Below are positions 32,184-41,192 of a DNA stretch of 64,000 bases, piece by piece. The stretch is from Bacillota bacterium. GTDB taxonomy: Bacteria > Bacillota > Clostridia > Oscillospirales > Oscillospiraceae. The translations under genes were made by a program, and so were the position numbers. The stretch spans positions 33,661 through 97,660 of the forward strand of contig JAQYLT010000019.1 of assembly GCA_028719885.1 (NCBI GenBank). Reading direction: 5' to 3'. The first letter of the stretch is position 1; the number at the start of each line of letters is the position of its first letter. The notes beneath the pieces were generated by a model. It was not told the DNA's origin. It made no database searches and saw only the letters and a list, made by a program, of their open reading frames with translations.

Positions 32184-34661
32184 ATGGTTATTGTGAGTGG
32201 ATTTACATTTTTGATGATCGCTTTTTCTCTCGTGTGTTTGATTGATGTCCTAATTGCGATGAAAGCGATCGGTCACGGAGGAAAAAAGGGCATATGGCTG
32301 GGCTGCGCCTGCCTGGGGGCCTTTGCGGTCACATTGAGCTATACCATCAGCCTGTTTGTTCAGGACTATTTTCTTTATTCTGTCCTGTCCAGCATCTATT
32401 TTGGCGGTATTGATTTTACCCTTTTTTCCCTGCTGTTCTTCAACTGGTATTTTATCAATCCCTCAGGCGATAAGCCGTCAGGATGGCTGTATAAGGCAAT
32501 TTTCGCTTTTACAGTGCTGGATATCCTGCTTTTTGCCGTCAATCCCTTCTATGAAATTGCCATCAGCTATGTCTACCATCCGGCCAAAATCTCCTGCTAT
32601 GGCTATGAGATGCACCTGTTCTACCGTGTGCATCTGTTCTTTGACTATTTTGTGATTCTGCTGGTGCTGTATGAACTGATTAAAAAGTGCATCCATGCCC
32701 CCAGAATCTATGCAAGGCAATATCGATATACCATGTATGCCCTGATTGCGGTTGTGCTGATCAATGGGGCATACCTGTATGTCCCCGGCCTGTTCGGCGA
32801 AGAAAATGTGGACTATTCTCTCATTGGCTACAGTATAACGGCCCTGGCATATTATTGGAACTGCTTCGATTATGCCTCCCATGGTCTGCTGAATCATTTC
32901 CACAGCTGGATTTTTGAAAATATCGATCAGGCCATTGTGCTGTTTGATTTCGATGATAAAATGATTCTCCACAACCGCAAGGCGGAGGAAATGCTTCCGT
33001 CCGGACTCTTTTCCGGGAAGCAGGTCACCTTGCAGGATTTCCTTACGTGCTGCGGCATTCGGCGCAGCAGAGGCGTTCCCAGTCAGCGGTCTTCTTTCCA
33101 GTGCTTTATCGACGGCCGTCCGCTGCGCTGTGATTATTCCGCACAGCTGGACCGCAAGCACAGGCGTTTGGGCAGCCTTTTCGTCTTTTCCACGGTTGCC
33201 ACCCAGTATGATCTGCTCACCGGCTTCCGCACCTGGACAGATTTTAAAGAAAATGCCGATGAACTCTACCCGGTGACCACAGAGTGTCAGGTGGTTGCCA
33301 CCTGTGATATCAACAGTCTGGGGGATATCAATCAGAAGTTTGGCCGCAACAGCGGCGACCGGGTGCTTCAGCTGCTGGCGGAGGAAATGCGGGCGGAATT
33401 CCCCGTGGGTACCATTTTCACCCGTTCCCGGGAGGCTGCCGTTGCCGCCATCACCACGGAGCTGAACGTGCCTGCCGTGGAGGCGATCATTGCCCGGATT
33501 CAGGATAATATGCAGAAAAGCGGTGTGGTGGATTACCCCATCCAGCTGCAGAGCTCCGTCAGTGTCCGGGGAAATGAAAGTGTGGTGGAAACCATCCGCC
33601 GCAATCTTCAGTCCATGCGTACCAAAAAGCTGATGGACAGAACCTCCCTCCATTCCGAACTGCTGCGTTCCCTGCTCCAGGCCCTGTCCCAGTGCGACTC
33701 GGATACCGGTGAGCATGTGCAGCGCACCCAGAAGTCCGGCCAGGAGCTTGGCCGGCGTATCAACCTGACGGACCAGGAGCAGAGCAGCCTGGCGCTGCTT
33801 GCCATCATGCACGATATTGGCAAAATCGGCATTCCTTTGGAGATTCTGAACAAACCCGGCAAGCTCAATGATTCTGAATGGAACATGATGAAGACCCACG
33901 TTCAAAAGGGCTACCAGATTGCCAAGAGCTCCCAGGAGTTCAGCGGAATCGCTGATATGATTCTTTACCATCACGAGCGCTGGGATGGCCGAGGCTACCC
34001 CGAGGGACTGCGGGAAGAGCAGATTCCCCTCCTTTCCCGCATCATCGCCGTGGTGGATGCCTATGACGCCATGACCAATGACCGGGCCTATCGGAAGGCA
34101 CTTGCGGAATCCGCCGCCCGTTCGGAGCTGCTGCGCTGTGCCGGAACCCAGTTCGACCCCAATATCGTCCGGGAATTCATTGCCATGCTGGAAGAGAGTG
34201 ACCAGGAGCGGGGGGTCACCATTTCTACCATGTCCCAGCAGGAGTCCGCACAATCCGTGGAGCCCCCTACAGTCAGAAAGCCGGAAATGGTGCGAACGGT
34301 GAGTAAAAATATCCATCGGATCTGCAACACGATTTACTACATCGAGGAAGACTTCACCATTGTTCAGGTGGATGACCAGTTCGAGAAGCTTACCGGCTAC
34401 AGCAGAGAGGATGCGCTGAGCAAACGTATCAACCATTTGTCTCTGATTTTTGAGGAGGACAGAAAGGAATACCTGGAGTATGTCCTTCCGGAAAATGGCA
34501 GGGGAGAGGACCTCTATCTGGAGCACCGTCTGCGGCGCAAGGATGGCTCTTCCATTTATGTCTATTGCTATGGACATACTTTCTATGATTCTGCCGTTGG
34601 CAGGAGACGTGCCCGGATTACGGTTTTCGACTGTGATAATCCTTTCGGCGAAGAGAAATAA
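32184..34661 (+). CDS. Membrane HD-GYP regulator: 7TM, PAS, degenerate GGDEF, HD-GYP, PAS
   Basis: An 825-residue protein. Residues 1-225 form about seven membrane segments of the sensor-kinase-like 7TM type. A PAS-like domain follows (about 240-350). A GGDEF-fold region (about 360-480) keeps the core (CDINSLGDINQKFG) but has RSREAA where GGDEF should be, so it is probably not a cyclase. The HD-GYP domain has HDIGKIGIP near 550 and HHERWDGRGYPEGL near 600, the c-di-GMP phosphodiesterase signature. A final PAS domain lies at about 700-820. I infer a membrane receptor that lowers c-di-GMP on a signal; no partner gene is adjacent. Confidence 0.85.
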   Translation: MVIVSGFTFLMIAFSLVCLIDVLIAMKAIGHGGKKGIWLGCACLGAFAVTLSYTISLFVQDYFLYSVLSSIYFGGIDFTLFSLLFFNWYFINPSGDKPSGWLYKAIFAFTVLDILLFAVNPFYEIAISYVYHPAKISCYGYEMHLFYRVHLFFDYFVILLVLYELIKKCIHAPRIYARQYRYTMYALIAVVLINGAYLYVPGLFGEENVDYSLIGYSITALAYYWNCFDYASHGLLNHFHSWIFENIDQAIVLFDFDDKMILHNRKAEEMLPSGLFSGKQVTLQDFLTCCGIRRSRGVPSQRSSFQCFIDGRPLRCDYSAQLDRKHRRLGSLFVFSTVATQYDLLTGFRTWTDFKENADELYPVTTECQVVATCDINSLGDINQKFGRNSGDRVLQLLAEEMRAEFPVGTIFTRSREAAVAAITTELNVPAVEAIIARIQDNMQKSGVVDYPIQLQSSVSVRGNESVVETIRRNLQSMRTKKLMDRTSLHSELLRSLLQALSQCDSDTGEHVQRTQKSGQELGRRINLTDQEQSSLALLAIMHDIGKIGIPLEILNKPGKLNDSEWNMMKTHVQKGYQIAKSSQEFSGIADMILYHHERWDGRGYPEGLREEQIPLLSRIIAVVDAYDAMTNDRAYRKALAESAARSELLRCAGTQFDPNIVREFIAMLEESDQERGVTISTMSQQESAQSVEPPTVRKPEMVRTVSKNIHRICNTIYYIEEDFTIVQVDDQFEKLTGYSREDALSKRINHLSLIFEEDRKEYLEYVLPENGRGEDLYLEHRLRRKDGSSIYVYCYGHTFYDSAVGRRRARITVFDCDNPFGEEK

Positions 34662-34674
34662 CAAAAGACAAAAA

Positions 34675-34715
34675 AATTCCGCCTCAGTCCGATGCTGTTT
34701 GACTGAGGCGGAATT
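34675..34715. terminator. Bidirectional terminator between convergent genes
   Basis: A perfect 15-bp stem (34675-34689 with 34701-34715), with A-run on the left and CTGTTTTTC on the right, between the HD-GYP gene and the leftward SGNH hydrolase. Confidence 0.85.
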
Positions 34716-34725
34716 CCTGTTTTTC

Positions 34726-35454
34726 TTATTGTTCTGTCAGGACGCGATGAATCTCGGCGGCAATCACCCGGTTGCCGAAGCTGTTGGGGTGCACACCGTC
34801 GGCAAAGTATTCGCTGTGCCCCTGGGTCAGTGCATAGAGGTCGATGCATTCCACCTGGTTTTCCTGGGCGCAGGCTTTCACAATGGGGACGATTTCATCC
34901 CGAATGGTCTCGTTTTTGATGTCAAAGGCCACTTCCTCGGCACCGTCTGCCGGGCAGGCAAAGGGCGGGCACATGAGAATCAAGCGCTTGCCGGAGGCTT
35001 TCAGCTCTTTCACCCTCTGGTCCAGCTGCGCCTGATAGCGCTCCCGGTTCCAGTTGTAGGGCTTGGAATCGTTGGTCCCCAGCATCAGGATGATGATTTG
35101 AGGCTCCAGCGCCAGGGCAGCCTGGGGATACCCCTGCAAATGCTTTTCCGGCATGTTCCAATAGGGCTTGTCACCCTCATCCTGCAAGGTGGCGCCGGAG
35201 ATGCCGTAGTTCAGCACCTGATAGCTGCCCCCCAGCAGCTTTTCCAGCTTGGCTTCCCAGCTGTCGCTTTTTCTGGTCTGCACCACGCCGGCGCCAAAGG
35301 TGATGCTGTCGCCCATGGCAACAATGATGGGAGCGTCCCCATGGGGTTTTTCCTTGGCAGGGAGAGTCAGCTCCCGGGCTTTTGCCACAGCATAGGCAGC
35401 AGCCGTCAGAGCAACGGGAATGCCAACCTTGATGATTGATTTAATCAGACTCAT
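34726..35454 (-). CDS. SGNH/GDSL-family hydrolase
   Basis: A 242-residue protein with one N-terminal hydrophobic segment (residues 8-25) that may anchor or export it. Catalytic blocks are visible: GDSITFG (block I), GATLQ, GTND (block III) and DGVHP (block V, with the catalytic Asp and His). Members are esterases acting on lipids, acylated sugars or cell-wall O-acetyl groups; the substrate here is unknown. It faces the HD-GYP gene and starts near the divergent TagI gene. Confidence 0.85.
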   Translation of the reverse strand: MSLIKSIIKVGIPVALTAAAYAVAKARELTLPAKEKPHGDAPIIVAMGDSITFGAGVVQTRKSDSWEAKLEKLLGGSYQVLNYGISGATLQDEGDKPYWNMPEKHLQGYPQAALALEPQIIILMLGTNDSKPYNWNRERYQAQLDQRVKELKASGKRLILMCPPFACPADGAEEVAFDIKNETIRDEIVPIVKACAQENQVECIDLYALTQGHSEYFADGVHPNSFGNRVIAAEIHRVLTEQ

Positions 35455-35593
35455 AATCGGTCTCCTTTATCTGTTTGCCACCAGTATACTCGAATTGCTC
35501 CTGAAATGCAAGCTTCTTTCTGCTGTTTTGCGTGGATATTGCATTCTTGTGGAGAAAATGGTATACTGAACAAAAAATCAGGAGGTGTTGGCT

Positions 35594-36202
35594 GTGGAAC
35601 AATGTCGCTGTCCCTGGTGCCTGGGCACCGAGAAAATGATTCGTTATCATGATGAGGAATGGGGAACGCCGGTGCATGACGACCGGAAGCAGTTTGAATT
35701 CCTCATGCTGGAGGCCATGCAGTGCGGACTGAGCTGGAATCTGATGATGGAAAAACGGGAGATTTTCCGCTCCTGCTTTTCAGACTTCGACTATGACGCC
35801 GTTGCTGCCTACACCGAAGCCGATGTGCAGCGCATTATGGAATATCCTGGGATGATTCGCTCCCCCAGAAAGATTCAGGCCATCATTCATAACGCCCGGC
35901 GCTTCCAGAAAATCCGGGAGGAATTCGGCTCCTTTCATCAATGGCTCTGGGACTTCTCGGACAACTGCACCCTTTTATATCAGGGGCATTCCCTGGGAAA
36001 TATCCCTGCTGCCAATGGCTTGTCAGACAGAATAGCCAAAGAGCTGAAGCATCGGGGCTTCAAATACCTGGGCAGCATTACAGTCTATTCTCATCTGCAG
36101 GCCTGCGGCATCATCAACGACCATCTGGAAAGCTGCTTCCGCTATGGAGAGATTTTGGAGCACTATCCCACCCGGCAGCTGCCGGCGGACAAGGAGGGGT
36201 AA
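35594..36202 (+). CDS. tag: DNA-3-methyladenine glycosylase I
   Basis: A 202-residue protein with the N-terminal CRCPWC zinc-binding Cys and YHDEEWGTPVHDD, then LMLEAMQCGLSW, typical of Tag. It removes 3-methyladenine from DNA to begin base-excision repair. GTG 35594 is favoured because CAGGAGG is eight bases upstream; earlier GTG and TTG codons lie too near that site. A C-terminal His/Cys pair of the zinc site (CGIINDHLESCF) is present. Confidence 0.88.
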   Translation: MEQCRCPWCLGTEKMIRYHDEEWGTPVHDDRKQFEFLMLEAMQCGLSWNLMMEKREIFRSCFSDFDYDAVAAYTEADVQRIMEYPGMIRSPRKIQAIIHNARRFQKIREEFGSFHQWLWDFSDNCTLLYQGHSLGNIPAANGLSDRIAKELKHRGFKYLGSITVYSHLQACGIINDHLESCFRYGEILEHYPTRQLPADKEG

Positions 36203-36206
36203 GAGT

Positions 36207-36716
36207 ATGCGTTTGCTTTTTGAACTGAACAGCGGAGACTTTGACCCCAATGGAACAGCCTTTGTCCGTCCTTCGGTCCGGGCGATTATCCGGCAGGAGG
36301 GCAGGGTCGCCATGGTCCACAGCCTGAAATATGACTATTATAAATTCCCCGGCGGGGGCATAGAGCCGGGGGAGCAGCAGGAACAGACCCTGATCCGGGA
36401 GACGAAAGAAGAGGCGGGACTGGTGGTGCTGCCTGCCTCCATCCGGGAATACGGCTATGTCCACCGTGTCCAGGGGAGAAAGGACGGCAGTGTTTTTATC
36501 CAGGATAATTACTACTATTTGTGTGATACCCTGCCGGAGCAGCTGAATCAGCAGCTGGACGATTACGAAGCGGAGGAACGCTTCACCCTGGAATATGTGG
36601 ACCCCAGGCAGGCAATTGGGGTGAACCGCAGTCCCGACCATGGCCCAAAGGATCAGCAAATGCTGGAACGGGAGGCCAGAGTCCTGGAATGTCTGATGGC
36701 AGAGGGATTGCTGTGA
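36207..36716 (+). CDS. Nudix hydrolase
   Basis: A 169-residue protein with a full Nudix box, GGIEPGEQQEQTLIRETKEE followed by AGL, which binds metal and cleaves nucleoside-diphosphate-linked substrates. It starts four bases after the tag stop, so the pair is probably one operon; a role in clearing damaged nucleotides would fit but is not shown. AAGGAGGGGTAAG precedes the start. Confidence 0.82.
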   Translation: MRLLFELNSGDFDPNGTAFVRPSVRAIIRQEGRVAMVHSLKYDYYKFPGGGIEPGEQQEQTLIRETKEEAGLVVLPASIREYGYVHRVQGRKDGSVFIQDNYYYLCDTLPEQLNQQLDDYEAEERFTLEYVDPRQAIGVNRSPDHGPKDQQMLEREARVLECLMAEGLL

Positions 36717-36782
36717 AGACAAGAAGTCATCCGGGAATAAAAGAGAATGGATACATAATCGCTGGAAAGAGAGGAAGCGCAT

Positions 36783-37577
36783 ATGGCTTTTTCCGATCAA
36801 TTGAGAAAACTGCGGCAGAATCAAGGGCTGTCCCAGGAGCAGCTGGCGGACCTGGTGGGTGCCACAACCCAGGAGGTTGTCCGCTGGGAGATTGGTCTGG
36901 CCCGGCCGGAGCGGGACAAGGTGCTTCGCCTGGCAAGACTTTTGGGCTGTAAGCCGGAAGAGCTGCTGCCGGAGGAACCGCTGCCGGAGACGCGGTATCG
37001 CGGCGCTGGCTTTGGCGTGACGGTTTCGGTGCGTGGCGCCATGCCCATCCGGGAGCGGAAGTCCCGCCTCTGCCTCTTCGGAATTCCCTTGTACCATGTG
37101 GGAAAGCGGGCCCGGGGGATTTTTGCCATGGGCAACGATGCGGTGGGGCTGATCGCCATTGGCCTGCGGGCCAGGGGATTGCTGTCCATCGGACTGTTCT
37201 CCGTCGGCGTGGCCTCTTTCGGCGTCTTTTCCCTGGGGGCACTGTGCTTTGGTGCCTTTGCCCTGGGCCTGGCAGCATTTGGCGCCATTGCCCTGGGCGT
37301 GCTTGCGGCGGGAGCGGTGAGCATGGGCGTAATCAGCGTTGGCGCTGTGGCCATCGGCGGCTTCACGGCCGGAGCGGTTGCCATCGGCCGGTATTTCGCG
37401 GCAGGTGACAGTGCCCGGGCCATGATTGCCCTGGGCAGCAGCGAGGCGGTGGGCACACTGTTTCGTTCCACATCCCGCCTGACACCGGGGGAGGTATCCG
37501 AGATTTGCACGCTTTTGGATGAGATCGTCCCCTCGGTTTTCCGCTGGGCAGGCTGCCTCATCAAGCTCTTTTTGTAA
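36783..37577 (+). CDS. XRE regulator fused to a glycine-pentad repeat domain
   Basis: A 264-residue protein. Residues 5-60 form an XRE helix-turn-helix (LSQEQLADLVGATTQEVVRW). Residues about 110-205 have a strict five-residue rhythm of Gly-x-x-x-hydrophobic (GLFSV GVASF GVFSL GALCF), at least fifteen units, with helices after it. The repeat could form a regular beta coil or sit in the membrane. Similar fusions are seen in Firmicutes, but their signal is not known to me. Confidence 0.75.
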   Translation: MAFSDQLRKLRQNQGLSQEQLADLVGATTQEVVRWEIGLARPERDKVLRLARLLGCKPEELLPEEPLPETRYRGAGFGVTVSVRGAMPIRERKSRLCLFGIPLYHVGKRARGIFAMGNDAVGLIAIGLRARGLLSIGLFSVGVASFGVFSLGALCFGAFALGLAAFGAIALGVLAAGAVSMGVISVGAVAIGGFTAGAVAIGRYFAAGDSARAMIALGSSEAVGTLFRSTSRLTPGEVSEICTLLDEIVPSVFRWAGCLIKLFL

Positions 37578-37673
37578 GGCGTGTGCCCACGGGGCAGTTA
37601 TGGGATTTTTCGTGACTTTTGCCAGGTTTTGTGATATACTGGCTCCATTATCCATGATTGAGGAGGGAGCACT

Positions 37674-38858
37674 GTGCCGGATTTGTTTCCAAAGGTGAAA
37701 ACCGCTGTGGTGGGCTGCGGCTCCATCAGCAGTATCTATATTCGCAATCTGAAATCCCTGTTTTCCATCATCGATTTGGTCGCATTGTGCAACCGCACCC
37801 GAAGCAAAGCGGAGGAGAAGGCCGCACATTTTGGCGTAGCAAGGGTGATGACCCTGGAGGAAGTGGCAGCTGACCCGGAAATTGAGCTTGTGGTGAATCT
37901 CACGCCCCCCGGTTCTCACTATGAAGTGACCAAAATGATGCTGGAAGCCGGAAAGCATGTGTATTCCGAAAAGGTCTTCACCACCGATTTACAACAAGCC
38001 TATGAGCTTTCCGCTCTTGCAAAGCAGCGGGGCCTCTATCTGGGCGTGGCCCCCGATACCGTCCTTGGGGCGGGGATTCAAACGGCCAGGCGTGTACTGG
38101 ATGTGGGCCTCATTGGAAAGGTGAGCTCCGGCTTTGTGAGCGTAACTAGGAGCCATAATCTGATGTCTGAGCTGTTCCCGTTCCTGCGGGGCCAGTGCGG
38201 CTGCCTACCGTATGATGTGGGTGTGTACTATGTGGGTGCACTGATTGCCCTGCTTGGCCCGGTAAAAGCCGTCCGCGCCTTTACCGCACCGGCGCCGGTT
38301 TATGAAAAACAGCTGCTGTTTGTGGAAGATGCGCCAAAAGCCTGGCAGATTCCCGGCAGCAATCTGGTCTGTGCCGGGCTGGAATTTGAATCCGGCGCAC
38401 TGGTGAGCGTACACTTCAATGGCAACACCGTGGGGGATGAACAGAGCCGGTTTGAACTCTATGGCAACCTGGGTATGATGAAAGTGGGCGATCCCAATGT
38501 GTTCGGCGGCAAGGTAACGCTCCTGCTTCCGGAGGGCAGAGAGGTGGAGTTCCCCTTTACCCATGGATATGACGGCTCCAACACCCTGAGTGAGCCGACT
38601 CCTTTCGACGGCGGCGGAAACCGGGGCATTGGCGTCGCGGAAATGGCCTACGCCCTGCGTCAGGGAAGACCCAACCGCCTGAGCCAGGACTATGGCATTC
38701 ATTGCCTGGAGGTCCTCACCGGCATCGACGCGGCGGCCACCTCCGGCACCACCTATGAGATGAAATCCAGCTGCCGGATTCGCCCCCTGGCACCGGGGTA
38801 TTATTCTACCGTCTGGGGCAGCGCTCGGGCGGATGCAGAGCGTTCGCTCATTGACTAA
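37674..38858 (+). CDS. Gfo/Idh/MocA-family oxidoreductase
   Basis: A 394-residue protein. The N-terminal Rossmann fold carries VVGCGSISSIY; the EKVFTTDLQQA segment has the EK motif of the family; the C-terminal beta domain ends near residue 360. It would oxidise or reduce a sugar or inositol-like substrate with NAD(P). GAGGAGGGAGCACT precedes GTG 37674. The next gene, metY, begins 16 bases later, but metabolic relevance is unclear. Confidence 0.82.
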   Translation: MPDLFPKVKTAVVGCGSISSIYIRNLKSLFSIIDLVALCNRTRSKAEEKAAHFGVARVMTLEEVAADPEIELVVNLTPPGSHYEVTKMMLEAGKHVYSEKVFTTDLQQAYELSALAKQRGLYLGVAPDTVLGAGIQTARRVLDVGLIGKVSSGFVSVTRSHNLMSELFPFLRGQCGCLPYDVGVYYVGALIALLGPVKAVRAFTAPAPVYEKQLLFVEDAPKAWQIPGSNLVCAGLEFESGALVSVHFNGNTVGDEQSRFELYGNLGMMKVGDPNVFGGKVTLLLPEGREVEFPFTHGYDGSNTLSEPTPFDGGGNRGIGVAEMAYALRQGRPNRLSQDYGIHCLEVLTGIDAAATSGTTYEMKSSCRIRPLAPGYYSTVWGSARADAERSLID

Positions 38859-38874
38859 TATGGAGGTAACAGAA

Positions 38875-40155
38875 ATGTCTGATTATCAATTTGAAACCAA
38901 ATGCATTCAGTCCGGCTACCACCCCGGCAATTCCGAACCCCGTACCCTGCCGATCTACCAGAGTACCACCTATAAGTATGACGATGCCGATGCATTGGGG
39001 CAGCTGTTTGATCTGAAAGCCGAGGGGCACATGTATTCCCGGATTTCCAACCCCACCCTGGCCGCCGTGGAGGAGAAGCTCTCCGATCTGGAAGGCGGCG
39101 TGGGGGCTATGCTGGTGTCCTCCGGGCAGGCTGCAAATCTGCTGGCCGTGTTTAATATCTGCTCCGCCGGTCAGAACCTCATTGCCATGAACAATATCTA
39201 CGGCGGCACCATCAATCTGCTTTCCGTCACCATGGCCAGAATGGGCATTGAGGTGCGCTATATCAGCGAGAAGATGACGGACGAAGAGGTGGATGCCCTG
39301 TTCGATGAAAATACCCGTCTTGTTTTTGGCGAGACCATTGCCAACCCTGCCCTGACAGTGTTTGATATCTCCCGGTATGCGGCCATCGCCCACCGGCATC
39401 AGGTTCCGCTGATCGTGGACAATACCTTTGCAACCCCGTTCCTCTGCCGTCCCTTTGAGCACGGCGCGGACATTGTGACCCACTCCACCAGCAAATACAT
39501 GGACGGACATGCCAATGTGCTGGGAGGCGTGGTGATTGACGGAGGCACCTTTGACTGGGAGACCTCCGGCAAATTCCCGGAGCTCACCACACCGGATGAG
39601 AGCTATCATGGCGTGGTTTACACCAAGCAGTTCGGCAGAGCCGCCTATGTGACCAAGGCCCGGGTGCAGCTGCTGCGGGACTTTGGCTGCACCATGGCCC
39701 CCATCAGCGCCTACCTGCTGAACCTGGGTCTGGAATCCATGGCCCTCCGGGTTCGCAAGCACAGCGAAAATGCCCTGGAGGTTGCCAAGTTCCTGGAAAC
39801 CCAGCCCCAGGTGCTCTGGGTCAACTACCCCAAGCTGCCCTCCAGCCCCTATCATGAGCTGGCGGAGAAATATCTCCCTGACGGCGCTTCCGGCGTGGTG
39901 TCCTTTGGCGTGAAAGGCGGCCGGGCGGCTGCCATGAAGCTGATGAACAGCCTCCGCCTTGCTCAGATCGTGGTTCATGTGGCGGATGCCCGCACCTGTG
40001 TACTCCATCCCGCCAGTACCACCCATCGGCAGCTGACCGATCAGCAGCTGGCCGATTCCGGCATCGGGCCGGAGTTCATCCGCTTCTCCGTGGGCATTGA
40101 GGATGTCCGGGATATCATCGCGGATTTGAAGCAGGCCCTGGCCCAAATCGATTAA
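38875..40155 (+). CDS. metY: O-acetylhomoserine sulfhydrylase (MetY-type)
   Basis: A 426-residue PLP enzyme of the Cys/Met metabolism family. The PLP lysine is in [10 protein letters not shown] near residue 210, with YSRISNPT near 57 and [10 protein letters not shown] near the end. It makes homocysteine from O-acetylhomoserine and sulfide. It is followed by metA, which supplies its substrate, so the two form a direct sulfhydrylation pathway. AGGTAACAGAA precedes the start. No SAM riboswitch or T-box is visible upstream. Confidence 0.88.
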   Translation: MSDYQFETKCIQSGYHPGNSEPRTLPIYQSTTYKYDDADALGQLFDLKAEGHMYSRISNPTLAAVEEKLSDLEGGVGAMLVSSGQAANLLAVFNICSAGQNLIAMNNIYGGTINLLSVTMARMGIEVRYISEKMTDEEVDALFDENTRLVFGETIANPALTVFDISRYAAIAHRHQVPLIVDNTFATPFLCRPFEHGADIVTHSTSKYMDGHANVLGGVVIDGGTFDWETSGKFPELTTPDESYHGVVYTKQFGRAAYVTKARVQLLRDFGCTMAPISAYLLNLGLESMALRVRKHSENALEVAKFLETQPQVLWVNYPKLPSSPYHELAEKYLPDGASGVVSFGVKGGRAAAMKLMNSLRLAQIVVHVADARTCVLHPASTTHRQLTDQQLADSGIGPEFIRFSVGIEDVRDIIADLKQALAQID

Positions 40156-40178
40156 TCTCGTGCAAAGGAGGGCAGAAA

Positions 40179-41120
40179 ATGCCCATTCGTATTCCCAATA
40201 ATCTCCCAGCCAGAGGCATTCTGGAGGGGGAAAACATCTTTGTGATGACCGAGGCCCGGGCAGAATCCCAGCAGATTCGTCCCCTGCGGATTGGCCTGCT
40301 GAATCTCATGCCCACAAAGATCACCACGGAAACCCAACTGTCCCGCCTGCTGGGCAATACCCCTTTGCAGGTGGAGCTATTTTTGATTCAGGTGTCCTCC
40401 CATCAGCCCAAGAATACCCCCCAGGAGCATATGATTGCCTTCTACCGGACCTTTGAGGATATTCAGGACGAGTATTTCGACGGCTTCATCATCACCGGTG
40501 CGCCGGTGGAGCAAATGCCCTTTGAGCAGGTGGAATACTGGCCGGAGCTCTGCCGGATCATGGAGTGGACCAAAACCCATGTCCACAGCACCCTGCACAT
40601 CTGCTGGGGCGCCCAGGCGGCCCTGTACTATCATTTCGGCGTGGAGAAAATACCGCTGAAAGAGAAGCTCTTCGGCGTCTTTCCCCATAAGGTCCTTTAT
40701 AAAAATCCCATCCTGCTCCGGGGCTTTGATGATGAATTTTGGGTGCCCCATTCCCGCCACACCACCGTGCGCTGGGAGGATGTGGCGGCCATTCCGGAGA
40801 TCAAGATTCTGGCCGGGTCAGAGCAGGCGGGGCTTTATGCCATGTCCACCCAGTACGGCCACCAGCTGTTCATCACCGGCCATTCGGAGTACGATGCCGA
40901 TACCCTGAAGCTGGAATATCTCCGGGACAAAAATGCGGGGAAGCCCATTCGGGTACCACAGAATTATTTTCCGGAGGACGACGAAACCAAGCCCCCCATG
41001 GTCCGTTGGCGGGGACATGCCAATCTGCTGTTCTCCAATTGGCTGAACTACATCGTTTACCAGACTGTGCCCTATGATGTGATGGCCGTTGGCCGGGGCG
41101 AGAGAACCGATGAAAGATAA
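40179..41120 (+). CDS. metA: Homoserine O-acyltransferase (MetA-type)
   Basis: A 313-residue protein of the MetA family ([11 protein letters not shown] start; catalytic Cys in [10 protein letters not shown] near residue 142; EYD near 238). It activates homoserine as an O-acyl ester. Most clostridial members use acetyl-CoA, which fits the preceding MetY, though acyl preference cannot be read reliably here. GGAGGGCAGAAA precedes the start. Confidence 0.9.
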   Translation: MPIRIPNNLPARGILEGENIFVMTEARAESQQIRPLRIGLLNLMPTKITTETQLSRLLGNTPLQVELFLIQVSSHQPKNTPQEHMIAFYRTFEDIQDEYFDGFIITGAPVEQMPFEQVEYWPELCRIMEWTKTHVHSTLHICWGAQAALYYHFGVEKIPLKEKLFGVFPHKVLYKNPILLRGFDDEFWVPHSRHTTVRWEDVAAIPEIKILAGSEQAGLYAMSTQYGHQLFITGHSEYDADTLKLEYLRDKNAGKPIRVPQNYFPEDDETKPPMVRWRGHANLLFSNWLNYIVYQTVPYDVMAVGRGERTDER

Positions 41121-41133
41121 TTGAAGAATAGAG

Positions 41134-41178
41134 AATCCCCCTGGGGCAGATCGGTGATCTATCCCAGGGGGAATTTTT
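41134..41178. terminator. Terminator after metA
   Basis: AATCCCCCTGGG (41134-41145) pairs with CCCAGGGGGAATT near 41163-41175, then TTTT. It lies between convergent metA and the VanW gene and could serve both. Confidence 0.75.
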
Positions 41179-41192
41179 ATCATGGAGAAACG

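Noticed and set aside
32478..34664. A 728-codon minus-strand frame opposite the HD-GYP gene
   Set aside because: The plus frame has clear domains; the minus frame shows composition typical of an antisense shadow.
36114..37958. A 614-codon minus-strand frame across the Nudix and XRE genes
   Set aside because: It spans several real plus-strand genes and their ribosome sites and has no recognisable domain.
38859..38874. SAM riboswitch or T-box controlling metY-metA
   Set aside because: Only 16 bases separate metY from the preceding gene, and no such structure is seen before that gene either.
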